Origin: Comamonadaceae bacterium
GTDB lineage: Bacteria > Pseudomonadota > Gammaproteobacteria > Burkholderiales > Burkholderiaceae_C
Length of the DNA: 8,459 nt
Direction: 5' to 3'
Assembly: GCA_947460065.1 (NCBI GenBank)
Contig: CANHGF010000083.1
Coordinates: 1-8,459, forward strand
Shown piece by piece: positions 1 to 6,613 of the stretch. The translations under genes and the position numbers were made by a program. The stretch's first letter is position 1, and every line of letters starts with the position of its first letter. The notes beneath the pieces are model-generated. The model saw only the letters and a program-made list of their open reading frames with translations, was not told the DNA's origin and did not search any database.

Positions 1-283
1 CGATGCGGCTTTGCTCGATTAGCTGCGTGTAGCTGCCGAGCTGACTGCCTGGGAAGTGCTGAGCATCAATACGTCCGCCGCTGCGGCTGTTCAGAACATC
101 ACACCACTTCTGTATGGCCAGGGTCAAGGGCGCGCCGATGGCCTCGGAGTGCGCCATGCGGAAAGTGAATTTTTGCTGAGCCGATGCTGTCCCCAGGGCC
201 ATCATCGGCAAGGTGCCGACACCTGCGCTGATGAGTTGGCGGCGGCTGAGGCCTGAATTCTTCGGCGATGAATCCTGAAACAT
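1..283 (-). CDS. TRAP transporter periplasmic solute-binding receptor, DctP family (partial, N-terminal 94 residues)
   Basis: This is the N-terminal part of the extracytoplasmic receptor of a TRAP (tripartite ATP-independent periplasmic) transporter; the rest lies beyond the left edge. The visible protein starts MFQDSSPKNSG and has a twin-arginine-like leader, SRRQLI at residues 13-18, followed by a short hydrophobic stretch and a likely cleavage site after ASA at residue 35, so Tat export is possible. The mature part begins QQKFTFRMAHSEAIGAP and continues with a W-x-D-x-L-x-x-R-S-G-G-R pattern and an F-P-G-S-Q-L-G motif, both typical of the DctP/SiaP family N-lobe. The start at 283 is supported by AAAGGAG seven bases upstream. 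It is divergent from the regulator/dctQM operon, so it very likely supplies the receptor for the fused membrane subunit. The ligand cannot be predicted. Family assignment is confident; Tat export is an inference. Confidence 0.9.
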   Translation of the reverse strand, partial: MFQDSSPKNSGLSRRQLISAGVGTLPMMALGTASAQQKFTFRMAHSEAIGAPLTLAIQKWCDVLNSRSGGRIDAQHFPGSQLGSYTQLIEQSRI

Positions 284-290
284 GCGTTGT

Positions 291-297
291 CTCCTTT
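291..297 (-). promoter_or_regulatory. Ribosome binding site of the dctP-like gene
   Basis: On the minus strand this reads AAAGGAG, a near-perfect Shine-Dalgarno sequence seven bases before the ATG at 283. It fixes the start of the receptor gene and contrasts with the weak site before the divergent regulator, consistent with a receptor made in larger amounts than its repressor. Confidence 0.75.
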
Positions 298-328
298 GAG
301 TGATCAATGGTTCGGGTGGCAAAATAGT

Positions 329-344
329 GCGCAAACGATAGCAC
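329..344. promoter_or_regulatory. LacI-type operator 1 (receptor-proximal)
   Basis: The sequence GCGCAAACGATAGCAC is an imperfect inverted repeat around a central CG, the layout of LacI/GalR-family operators. It matches the site at 437-452 at 13 of 16 positions in the same orientation. It lies 46 to 61 bases upstream of the dctP-like start codon. The likely ligand is the LacI-family regulator encoded at 500. Binding is inferred from the repeat, its position and the adjacent regulator gene. Confidence 0.6.
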
Positions 345-436
345 CAGCGTCTCCGACAAATATCAGGGTTTACTCTAATAAAACTATCATTTGTTCCCAA
401 AATAGGTGGAATTTTCAGTTTTATCTTCATGATGCT

Positions 437-452
437 GCGCAATCGTTTGCAC
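437..452. promoter_or_regulatory. LacI-type operator 2 (regulator-proximal)
   Basis: The sequence GCGCAATCGTTTGCAC is a better inverted repeat than site 1 (GYGCAAW half-sites around CG) and is its near-duplicate, exactly 108 bases away. It lies 48 to 63 bases upstream of the regulator ATG and overlaps a possible -35 element, which suggests autorepression of the regulator/transport/oxidoreductase operon. The 108-bp spacing could allow a tetrameric or paired repressor to loop the intergenic DNA; looping is speculative. Confidence 0.62.
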
Positions 453-473
453 GAATCGCACGATGTTTGTTAT
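446..473 (+). promoter_or_regulatory. Possible sigma-70 promoter of the regulator/TRAP/oxidoreductase operon
   Basis: A -35-like TTTGCA (446-451) and a -10-like TGTTAT (468-473) are separated by 16 bases; each matches the consensus at four of six positions. Transcription would start near 480, leaving a leader of about 20 bases. The -35 overlaps operator 2, which fits repression. The match is weak. The AT-rich stretch at 355-430 holds other candidates, including the unlocated promoter of the divergent receptor gene. Confidence 0.3.
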
Positions 474-499
474 CCTCGTCCGGTCAAGCCGCCCACCCC

Positions 500-1546
500 A
501 TGGTCACCATCAAACACATCGCGCAGCACCTGGGCGTCGCCGCCTCCACGGTCGCCCGAGCCCTCAAGCAAGACCCGCGAATAAGCGCATCTATGCGGGC
601 CAAGGTGGAGCAAACCGCCCAGGAACTGGGGTATGTCGCTCATTCAGCCGCCCGCCAAATGCGCAGCCAGCGCAGCCGGCTGATCGGACTGGTTATCCCG
701 GATGTCCTCAACGACTTCTACTCGACCGCAGCCCATGCCATTTCCCAAAGCTTCGATGAGGACGGCTATCAGGTGGTGCTGTGCATCTCCGAGGACAAGC
801 CGGAGGTGGAAATGCGGCAGGTCCGCAGTCTGGCCGAGGCCCGCGTGGACGGCATCGTATGGGTGGCGACCAGCAAGCCCCTGGCGCAAACGCTCATCTG
901 GCTCCAATCGATTGCACATGTGCAGTTGATTCGCAAGTGCGAGTTACTCAAGTCCGACTGGTTTGGCATCGACGACAGCGCTGCGACCCGAATGGCTACG
1001 CAACACCTGCTCGACTTGGGGCACAGCCGTATTGCCTATCTGGGCGGTCCCAAAGCCTTGAGCACGGGTCTTGCCCGGCTGCAGGGCTACATGCAGGCCA
1101 TGGAGTCATGGGGTACGCCTGTCGATCCGAGCCTGATTTTTTGCGAAGCGATAGACACCTTCCACGGGCAACAGGCCATGACAGCACTGTTGTCCCGTCC
1201 CCATCTCCCCTCGGCCGTGGTGGTATCGACAGCCCGTGGCACGGAGGGTGCCCTGGAAGCCCTCAGGCTACAGGGCATCGCCGTGCCCGAGCGCTTGTCG
1301 GTGGTGGGCTTCAATGACTCTCCCGCCATGGCCTGGTGGGGGCCGGGACTGAGTACCCTGCGCCTGCCGGTGAGTGAGGTGGCATGTGCCAGCGCCAGCC
1401 ACCTGTTGCGATCCTTGAGCCAAGTGTCAGCCAAGTCGCCAACGGGATGGGGTCTGGTGAGCCAATATCCGCCGACCCTGGTCGTTCGCGGATCCACGGC
1501 ACCACCGAATGCGCACAAACACGCTCGAAACAGAAAGCCTGTATGA
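500..1546 (+). CDS. LacI/GalR-family transcriptional regulator
   Basis: This 348-residue protein has the usual LacI-family length and order. The N-terminal helix-turn-helix lies at residues 3-23 (VTIKHIAQHLGVAASTVARA). The hinge region is LGYVAHSAARQM (43-54). A periplasmic-binding-protein-like sensor domain follows from about residue 60 (SRLIGLVIPDVLNDFYS, later HLLDLGHSRIAYLGGP and LSVVGFNDSP). The open frame extends upstream to 287, but ATG 500 gives the canonical family N-terminus; the ribosome site there is weak. In the hinge, the Leu that usually enters the minor groove is replaced by Met54. It is the first gene of the operon and its stop overlaps the dctQM start by 4 bases (ATGA). Two LacI-type operators lie just upstream, so it probably represses itself, the downstream genes and the divergent receptor until an effector, perhaps the imported substrate or a product, binds. 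The effector is unknown. Confidence 0.93.
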   Translation: MVTIKHIAQHLGVAASTVARALKQDPRISASMRAKVEQTAQELGYVAHSAARQMRSQRSRLIGLVIPDVLNDFYSTAAHAISQSFDEDGYQVVLCISEDKPEVEMRQVRSLAEARVDGIVWVATSKPLAQTLIWLQSIAHVQLIRKCELLKSDWFGIDDSAATRMATQHLLDLGHSRIAYLGGPKALSTGLARLQGYMQAMESWGTPVDPSLIFCEAIDTFHGQQAMTALLSRPHLPSAVVVSTARGTEGALEALRLQGIAVPERLSVVGFNDSPAMAWWGPGLSTLRLPVSEVACASASHLLRSLSQVSAKSPTGWGLVSQYPPTLVVRGSTAPPNAHKHARNRKPV

Positions 1547-3378
1547 ACACCTTGCACCGTACCTGGAACCACTTGCTCAACACCTTGGGGGTGTTGTGCG
1601 TGGCCATGCTCACCATGACGGTCCTGCTGACCGTGCTGCAAGTGGTGTTCCGCTACGCGCTCGACAGCCCCCTGTCCTGGTCGGAAGAGTTAGCCCGCTG
1701 GCTGTTCGTCTGGGCGGTGTTCCTCGGCTGTGCGCTGCTGGTCCACCAAGGCAAGCACATGCGCATGGAATTCCTGGTCAGCCGGGTGAACGAGGCCCGC
1801 GTACGGCAGCTGGACCTGCTCAGCCAGGTCGTGGTCAGTGCCGCCTGCTGCGCCATGCTGGTCCACGGACTGGACTTCTGCAGCCGCGTCACCGGCACCA
1901 GCGGCTCCCTGGAGTGGCCATCAAAGTACCTCTACATGGCCGTGCCCGTGGGCGCCGGCCTGTCCCTGCTGTGCCTGGCGACCCAAAACCCCATGAAGTG
2001 GGCCTTTCCCGGGGCGAGTCTGGTCGGCTTGCTGGGGGGGGTGGCAGTGTTTCAAGTTTTCCTCAGCGCCACCCCCCTGCTCTCCTCGAACCTGAGCGTG
2101 GGCTGGACGCTGCACATCGTGGCGCTGGGCCTGATGTTTTTAGACGTACCGATTGCCTACTGCCTGGTGTTCGCAGCCTACGCCTCCTTTGCCAAGCAGG
2201 GCGATTTGATGCTGCTGCCCATCTCCCAAAGCCTGGCCAGCTCTGTCAACTCCTTCTTGTTGCTTTCCATCCCCTTCTTCATCCTGGCTGCACACGTGAT
2301 GAATTCAAGCGGCATCACCCACCACCTGATCCGTTTTGCCTCGGCCCTGGTGGGCCACATGCGCGGCGGCCTGGCCCAGGTCAACGTCGTCACCAACACC
2401 GTCATGGGAGGCTTGTCGGGCTCCTCTCTGGCGGTGGCCGTGGGCACGGCCAAGGTGCTGGTGCCCGAGATGGAAAAGCGTGGCTACCCCCGGCCTTTTG
2501 CGGCGGCCGTGACCAGCTGCGCATCGACCATCGACAACCTCATCCCGCCCAGCATCGGCATGATCATCTTTTCTGCGGCCGGAGCGGTGTCAGTGGGCGC
2601 CTTGTTCACAGCCGGACTCCTGCCGGGCTTCCTGATGGCCGCCGCCTTGATGCTGACCGTGCATGTGCAGGCCCGGCGCCGCGGCCTGGAGCCGAGCTCG
2701 CGCCCCATGCCCTGGCCCGATCGGATGCGGGCGTTCCGCGATGCCATCCCGGCCCTGCTGGTGCCCGTGTTCGTGGTGCTGGGCATGCGCCTCGGTGCCT
2801 TTACCGCCTCGGAGGCCGGCGCCATCGCGGTGGTTTATGCCATCATCATCGGCGTGACAGCCTACCGCCAGCTCCAGTGGAAGCACATTCCCGGCATCCT
2901 CAAGGACGGGCTGGGCGACACCGTGGCCATCATTGCCATCGTGGCGGCCTCAGCCCCCTTTGGCTGGGCCCTGGGCATTGAACGCATTCCGCAGCAGATC
3001 GCTCAATCCATGGCCTTCTTGGCGGAAAACAAATGGGTCTTCCTTCTGGTCCTTAACGTCTTCTTGCTGGTAGTGGGCCTGGCCATGGAATACATAGCCT
3101 CGCTGGTAATCCTGGTGCCCATTCTGATGCCTATTGCCCTGAGCGCTGGCGTGGACCCGGTGCACCTAGGCATCATCATGGTCATGAATTTGGTGCTAGG
3201 CGCGCTGACTCCGCCCTTGGGGGTGCTGGTGTTTGCCACGGCCAATATTGCCAAAGTCAAGATAAACGAGGTCTACAAGGAGGTCATGCCCTTCTTCTGG
3301 GCCCTCATGGTGGTGCTGGCCCTGGTCACCTACGTGCCCTGGATTTCCCTGGGGTTGACTCAATGGCTGGCCCCATGA
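1543..3378 (+). CDS. TRAP transporter fused membrane subunit, DctQM (small and large permease)
   Basis: This 611-residue inner-membrane protein joins the small DctQ and large DctM subunits of a TRAP transporter, which uses an ion gradient (usually Na+) to take up the solute delivered by the DctP receptor. The DctQ part (about residues 1-150) shows the family signature FRY (36-38) followed by SWSEELARWLFVW (45-57). The DctM part (from about 170) shows GGLSGSS (289-295), IPPS (334-337), a DPVHLGIIM segment near 538 and TPPLG near 556, with many hydrophobic membrane segments between. Length fits known DctQM fusions. ATG 1543 overlaps the regulator stop by 4 bases; the open frame continues upstream inside the regulator but those residues are not DctQ-like. 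Its receptor partner is the divergent gene at 1-283. An eight-G run (2034-2041) falls in the linker between the two parts. Substrate unknown. Confidence 0.94.
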   Translation: MNTLHRTWNHLLNTLGVLCVAMLTMTVLLTVLQVVFRYALDSPLSWSEELARWLFVWAVFLGCALLVHQGKHMRMEFLVSRVNEARVRQLDLLSQVVVSAACCAMLVHGLDFCSRVTGTSGSLEWPSKYLYMAVPVGAGLSLLCLATQNPMKWAFPGASLVGLLGGVAVFQVFLSATPLLSSNLSVGWTLHIVALGLMFLDVPIAYCLVFAAYASFAKQGDLMLLPISQSLASSVNSFLLLSIPFFILAAHVMNSSGITHHLIRFASALVGHMRGGLAQVNVVTNTVMGGLSGSSLAVAVGTAKVLVPEMEKRGYPRPFAAAVTSCASTIDNLIPPSIGMIIFSAAGAVSVGALFTAGLLPGFLMAAALMLTVHVQARRRGLEPSSRPMPWPDRMRAFRDAIPALLVPVFVVLGMRLGAFTASEAGAIAVVYAIIIGVTAYRQLQWKHIPGILKDGLGDTVAIIAIVAASAPFGWALGIERIPQQIAQSMAFLAENKWVFLLVLNVFLLVVGLAMEYIASLVILVPILMPIALSAGVDPVHLGIIMVMNLVLGALTPPLGVLVFATANIAKVKINEVYKEVMPFFWALMVVLALVTYVPWISLGLTQWLAP

Positions 3379-4412
3379 CGGGGACGAAAAGCCACTTGCG
3401 CTTTGGCGTGATCGGCATAGATCACCGCCATGTCTACCATCTGGTGCAGGGCCTGTTGGACGCAGGCGCGGCCTGCGCAGGCTATGTCAGGCATGGTAGC
3501 GACCCCAAGGTGCAAGAGGGAATGCGGGAGCGCTTTCCCGATGTACCTGCCCTGGAAGAGGCAGCGATGCTGCTCGAGGACCCTCAGGTGCAGATCATCG
3601 TCTGCGCGGGCATTCCGGCACAACGGGCCGATATTGCAATTGCCGCCATGCGCCACGGCAAAGACGTGCTGCTCGACAAGCCGGGCGTCACTTCCGACGA
3701 ACAATTGCAGCGCGTTCGTGCCATGTGCGCGCAAAGCGGCCGGATTTTTTCCATCTGCTTTTCCGAAAGGCACATCGTCCCGGCGGTTGAACATGCGCTC
3801 AAGCTGGTGCGGGACGGGGCGATTGGCAGCCCCATCCAGACCCTGGGCATGGGCCCGCATCGCTTGAACGCCGCCATCCGGCCGGGCTGGTTTTTTGATC
3901 AGCGCCAGTTCGGCGGCATCCTGGTGGACATTGCCTCGCACCAGATTGATCAGTTCCTGGTCTTCACCGACAGCACCGACGCGCAGGTCGCACACAGCCA
4001 TGTCGGGCATTACGGGGGCGATCAGCCCCATCGGGATTTCGAGAACTTCGGCGAGATCATTCTGCAAACCCCCACGCACCGGGGCTATGTGAGGGTCGAC
4101 TGGTTCACGCCCGACGGACTGCCCACCTGGGGCGATGGCCGTCTCTTCGTGATGGGCAGCCACGGCAGCATCGAAATCCGCAAGTATCTGGACATCGAAG
4201 GCCGGCCAGGCACCAACCACCTGTTCCTGGCCGACCGGCGGGGCACCCGGCACATCGATTGCAGCGCACAGCCCTTACACTTTTTCCGTCAGTTTCTCCA
4301 CGATGTGGACCATCGCAGCGAAACCTGCATGCGACAAGCCCATGTCTTCAAGGTCTGTGAACTGGCCTTGAAGGCCCAGTCCCTGGCCAAGACAGGAAAG
4401 GCTTGCCCATGA
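3363..4412 (+). CDS. Gfo/Idh/MocA-family oxidoreductase with DKP motif
   Basis: A predicted cytoplasmic NAD(P)-dependent oxidoreductase of 349 residues. The N-terminal Rossmann fold begins LRFGVIGIDHRH (12-23), where the usual G-x-G-x-x-G loop is replaced by G-I-D-H-R-H. The family's E-K-P catalytic motif is DKP (105-107), with the Lys and Pro kept. The C-terminal substrate domain carries D-I-A-S-H-Q-I-D (189-196), giving the typical His-x-x-x-Asp-like active-site arrangement H193/D196, and a well-marked DWFTPDGLPTWGDGR segment. ATG 3363 has GGGG eight bases upstream and overlaps the dctQM end by 16 bases; ATG 3375 (MTGTKS) would give a 4-bp ATGA overlap like the other junctions and is a real alternative. 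It overlaps the next oxidoreductase by 4 bases. From memory, proteins of this DKP type recur in proteobacteria, but I know no demonstrated substrate. A polyol, cyclitol or sugar derivative imported by the TRAP system is plausible. Confidence 0.88.
   Translation: MAGPMTGTKSHLRFGVIGIDHRHVYHLVQGLLDAGAACAGYVRHGSDPKVQEGMRERFPDVPALEEAAMLLEDPQVQIIVCAGIPAQRADIAIAAMRHGKDVLLDKPGVTSDEQLQRVRAMCAQSGRIFSICFSERHIVPAVEHALKLVRDGAIGSPIQTLGMGPHRLNAAIRPGWFFDQRQFGGILVDIASHQIDQFLVFTDSTDAQVAHSHVGHYGGDQPHRDFENFGEIILQTPTHRGYVRVDWFTPDGLPTWGDGRLFVMGSHGSIEIRKYLDIEGRPGTNHLFLADRRGTRHIDCSAQPLHFFRQFLHDVDHRSETCMRQAHVFKVCELALKAQSLAKTGKACP
4394..4400 (+). promoter_or_regulatory. Ribosome binding site of the second oxidoreductase gene
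   Basis: AGGAAAG lies eight bases before ATG 4409, inside the end of the preceding gene. It supports ATG 4409 over the in-frame TTG at 4403, which would leave almost no spacing. With the ATGA overlap this suggests both fresh initiation and translational coupling. Confidence 0.55.
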
Positions 4413-5425
4413 ATCCCCTGGGGATCGCCTTGGTGGGCACGGGCCCCGGCGCCGTGCCGCACTTGCGCAGCCTGCACGATTTGCGTGTCATGGCCCCCTT
4501 GCGCTGGGTGGTCACACGCCGCCCCGAGGCCGCCCAGTTGGGGCCCTTTCAAGGCGAGCTGCGGCCCAGCAGCGATTTCCAGGCCATGCTCACGGACCCG
4601 CAGGTGCAAGCGGTCATCATCGCTACCCCACCGGCCACACACCTGGAAATGGCTCAGGCCTGCTTTGCCCACGGCAAGCATGTGCTGCTGGAAAAACCCC
4701 TGGATGTGTCACTGGCTCGGGCACAGGCGATCGTCGAATCGGCCCAGAGGCACCAATGCCAGCTCGGCGTGGTGCTGCAACACCGCTTTCGACCCGCTGT
4801 GGAGCGTTTGCAGGCCTTGCTCGATGCCCAGACCCTGGGGCAGGTGCAGGCGGCCTCGGTCAGCGTTCCCTGGTGGCGGCCACAAAGCTATTACGAACAG
4901 GCCGGGCGCGGTACCCGCGCGCGCGACGGCGGCGGCGTTCTCATTACGCAGGCCATTCACAGCGTGGATGTGTTCCGGGCGCTGGTGGGCGTCAGGCGCG
5001 TGGTGGCGGCGCAGGTCAGTCGCACCCGCCTGCACAGGATGGAAACCGAAGACCATGTGCAGGCGCTGCTGGAGTTGGGCCAAGGCGCTCCCGGCCGCTT
5101 GATGGCCACCACGGCGCAGTATCCAGGGCGTCCCGAATGCATCGAGATCATCGGCACCCAAGGCACAGCCATCCTGGAAGGTGGGCACCTGCGAGTCGAC
5201 TTTGTCGGCGGAGAACCCGCGATTGAAATTCAGGCCGAAGGTGGCACCGGCGGCGGAGCCAATATCATGGACTTCCCGCATGACTGGCACCGCAGTCTGA
5301 TCAGCGAATTTGTGGACTCTGTGCAGGCGCAACGTCCCTCCCGAACCCATGGCGGGGAGGCTTTGGCGACACATCGGCTGATCGACAGCATCCTGGCTTG
5401 TGCAGGTGAGGTCACCGATCTGTAA
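4409..5425 (+). CDS. Gfo/Idh/MocA-family oxidoreductase with classical EKP motif
   Basis: A 338-residue predicted NAD(P)-dependent dehydrogenase, last gene of the operon. The Rossmann domain starts GIALVGTGPGA (5-15) with a standard G-x-G-x-x-A nucleotide loop. The catalytic motif is E95-K96-P97 in HVLLEKPLDVS, and the active-site pair H184-x-x-D187 lies in a GGGVLITQAIHSVD stretch. Other visible landmarks are VPWWRPQ, RMETEDH and ANIMDFPHDWHRS. Length is normal for the family. The start overlaps the previous stop by 4 bases and has AGGAAAG upstream. It differs clearly from the preceding oxidoreductase (EKP against DKP, different nucleotide loop and C-terminal motifs), so the two are not a recent tandem duplication and probably catalyse different steps on the same compound, such as oxidation and later reduction of a keto intermediate. 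This division of labour is inferred; the substrate is unknown. Confidence 0.9.
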   Translation: MNPLGIALVGTGPGAVPHLRSLHDLRVMAPLRWVVTRRPEAAQLGPFQGELRPSSDFQAMLTDPQVQAVIIATPPATHLEMAQACFAHGKHVLLEKPLDVSLARAQAIVESAQRHQCQLGVVLQHRFRPAVERLQALLDAQTLGQVQAASVSVPWWRPQSYYEQAGRGTRARDGGGVLITQAIHSVDVFRALVGVRRVVAAQVSRTRLHRMETEDHVQALLELGQGAPGRLMATTAQYPGRPECIEIIGTQGTAILEGGHLRVDFVGGEPAIEIQAEGGTGGGANIMDFPHDWHRSLISEFVDSVQAQRPSRTHGGEALATHRLIDSILACAGEVTDL

Positions 5426-5442
5426 GGGGTGTATTCACCCTT
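5425..5442. terminator. Hairpin between convergent units, possible terminator
   Basis: Bases 5425-5431 (AGGGGTG) pair with 5436-5442 (CACCCTT) around a TATT loop, giving a 7-bp stem with one G-T pair directly at the stop codon of the upstream gene. It is followed on the plus strand by ATTTC, a poor U-tract. It could end the plus-strand operon and, read the other way, the minus-strand pair, but neither side has a strong T-run. The rest of the gap to 5561 is GC-rich and shows no gene or convincing second hairpin. Confidence 0.35.
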
Positions 5443-5561
5443 ATTTCGCCAGGCCCAGGATGCGGAGCCCAAGATCTGCGACAGGCGGGGCGGGGCCTCC
5501 GACTGGTCGACGGCCAGACTGCACCGGCCGGCCTCAGCCCAAAGCGCCGCCCTCTTGAACC

Positions 5562-6572
5562 TCACTCCATCGTCGCGCCTGAGAGCTCGACCGCGCGCTT
5601 GAACTTGTCGAGCTCCTTGCGGTGGAAGGCGGCGCTCTCGGCCGGGCTGCCGCCCACCGGGGTCACGCCTTGGGCGTCCAGGGCCTGGCGCAGCTGCGGG
5701 TCGGTCAAGGCCTTGGCCACCTCGGCAGAAATGCGGTTGACCACGGCGGGTGGCGTGCCGGCCGGGGCCATCAGCAGTACCCAGGCGGTGGCGTCAAAGC
5801 CGGGAATGAATTCGGCCATGGATGGCACGTCCGGAAACTGCGGCGAGCGCTTATTGGAGGTCACCGCCAGCGGGCGCACATTGCCGCCCCGCATCAGCGG
5901 TGACATCGAGGGCAGGCCTCCGACCGTCACCTGCACATCGCCGGCCATCACCGCCTGCGTGGCCAGTGAGTCGCCGCGGTAGCTGACGTGGGTGATCTTC
6001 AGGCCCGCATCGGCGCGGATCAACTCCATCACCAGGTGCGAGGTTGAGCCTTGCCCCGATGAGGAGTAGGCCATCTTGTCGGGCTGGGCTTTGACCGCCG
6101 CCACAAACTCGGGGAAGTTCTTGAAGGGCTGCTTAGGGCTGGTGGTCACCACCTGCGGAAAGGACACCAGCACAGAGACGGGTGTGAAGTCCTTGAGGGC
6201 GTCATAGGGCAGCTTCTTGAACAGCCAGGGGTTGATGGCCATGGTGCCGGGCGAACCCAGCAGCAGGGTATAGCCGTCGGGCTTGGCGCGGGCCGCAAAG
6301 TCGGTACCGATGTTGCCGCTGGCGCCGGTTTTGTTGTCGACCGTGACGCCCTGGCCGGTGTTGGCCGCGATCTTCTGCGCAATCAGGCGCCCAACCACAT
6401 CGACCGAGGAACCGGCGGCAAAGGGGTTGATCAGCACCACCGGGCGGCTGGGCCAGTCCTGGGCCTGGGCGGCCGAATGAAGAAACAGGCCGGTCAAGGC
6501 CACAGCGCCGAGCCAGCGCCTCGACCAGCGTGCACTGTTGAGGCCTGTGGGCGTGGTCGGGTTCGTCTTCAT
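5562..6572 (-). CDS. Bug/TTT-family periplasmic solute-binding receptor
   Basis: A 336-residue tripartite tricarboxylate transporter (TctC/Bug) receptor, expected to be periplasmic. A signal peptide is visible: basic RWSRRW (15-20), a hydrophobic core (AVALTGLFL), and a likely cut after AQA at residue 37, giving a mature start QDWPSRPV. Family landmarks follow in order: a PFAAGSSVD ligand loop (usually PFPPGGSTD), GASGNIGTDFAARAKPDGYTL, a GTMAINPWLFKKLPYD segment, SSSGQGSTSHL, THVSYRG and FPDVPSMAE. ATG 6572 is chosen because it gives a normal signal peptide and has AGGA six bases upstream. An in-frame ATG at 6617 would add 15 residues and overlap the upstream stop by 4 bases. Many betaproteobacterial Bug receptors are orphans, and no TctA/TctB genes are seen here. 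The neighbouring flavoenzyme suggests the ligand may be its substrate, which is inference. Confidence 0.92.
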   Translation of the reverse strand: MKTNPTTPTGLNSARWSRRWLGAVALTGLFLHSAAQAQDWPSRPVVLINPFAAGSSVDVVGRLIAQKIAANTGQGVTVDNKTGASGNIGTDFAARAKPDGYTLLLGSPGTMAINPWLFKKLPYDALKDFTPVSVLVSFPQVVTTSPKQPFKNFPEFVAAVKAQPDKMAYSSSGQGSTSHLVMELIRADAGLKITHVSYRGDSLATQAVMAGDVQVTVGGLPSMSPLMRGGNVRPLAVTSNKRSPQFPDVPSMAEFIPGFDATAWVLLMAPAGTPPAVVNRISAEVAKALTDPQLRQALDAQGVTPVGGSPAESAAFHRKELDKFKRAVELSGATME

Positions 6573-6613
6573 AAGAGGTCCTGAGGTAAAAAAGGGTTGA
6601 AGAATATCAAGGC

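Noticed and set aside
287..499. Upstream extension of the regulator reading frame
   Set aside because: It would run through the AT-rich intergenic region and both operators, and the added 71 residues do not resemble any LacI-family N-terminus.
1509..2981. Plus-strand open frame of 490 codons overlapping the permease in another frame
   Set aside because: Its translation is rich in Arg, Gly, Pro and His with no domain, typical of an off-frame reading of GC-rich membrane-protein DNA.
3360..4253. Long open frame (297 codons) on the minus strand opposite the first oxidoreductase
   Set aside because: The plus-strand protein in the same place has clear Gfo/Idh motifs; the antisense frame shows no recognisable domain and is expected from third-position GC bias.
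5230..5565. Minus-strand open frame of 111 codons covering the convergent gap
   Set aside because: Two thirds of it is antisense to the second oxidoreductase, and its translation has no recognisable features; the gap reads as ordinary intergenic DNA.
6584..6593. Run of six T on the minus strand between the flavoenzyme and the Bug receptor, as a terminator
   Set aside because: Only about a 4-bp stem can be drawn upstream of it, too weak for an intrinsic terminator.
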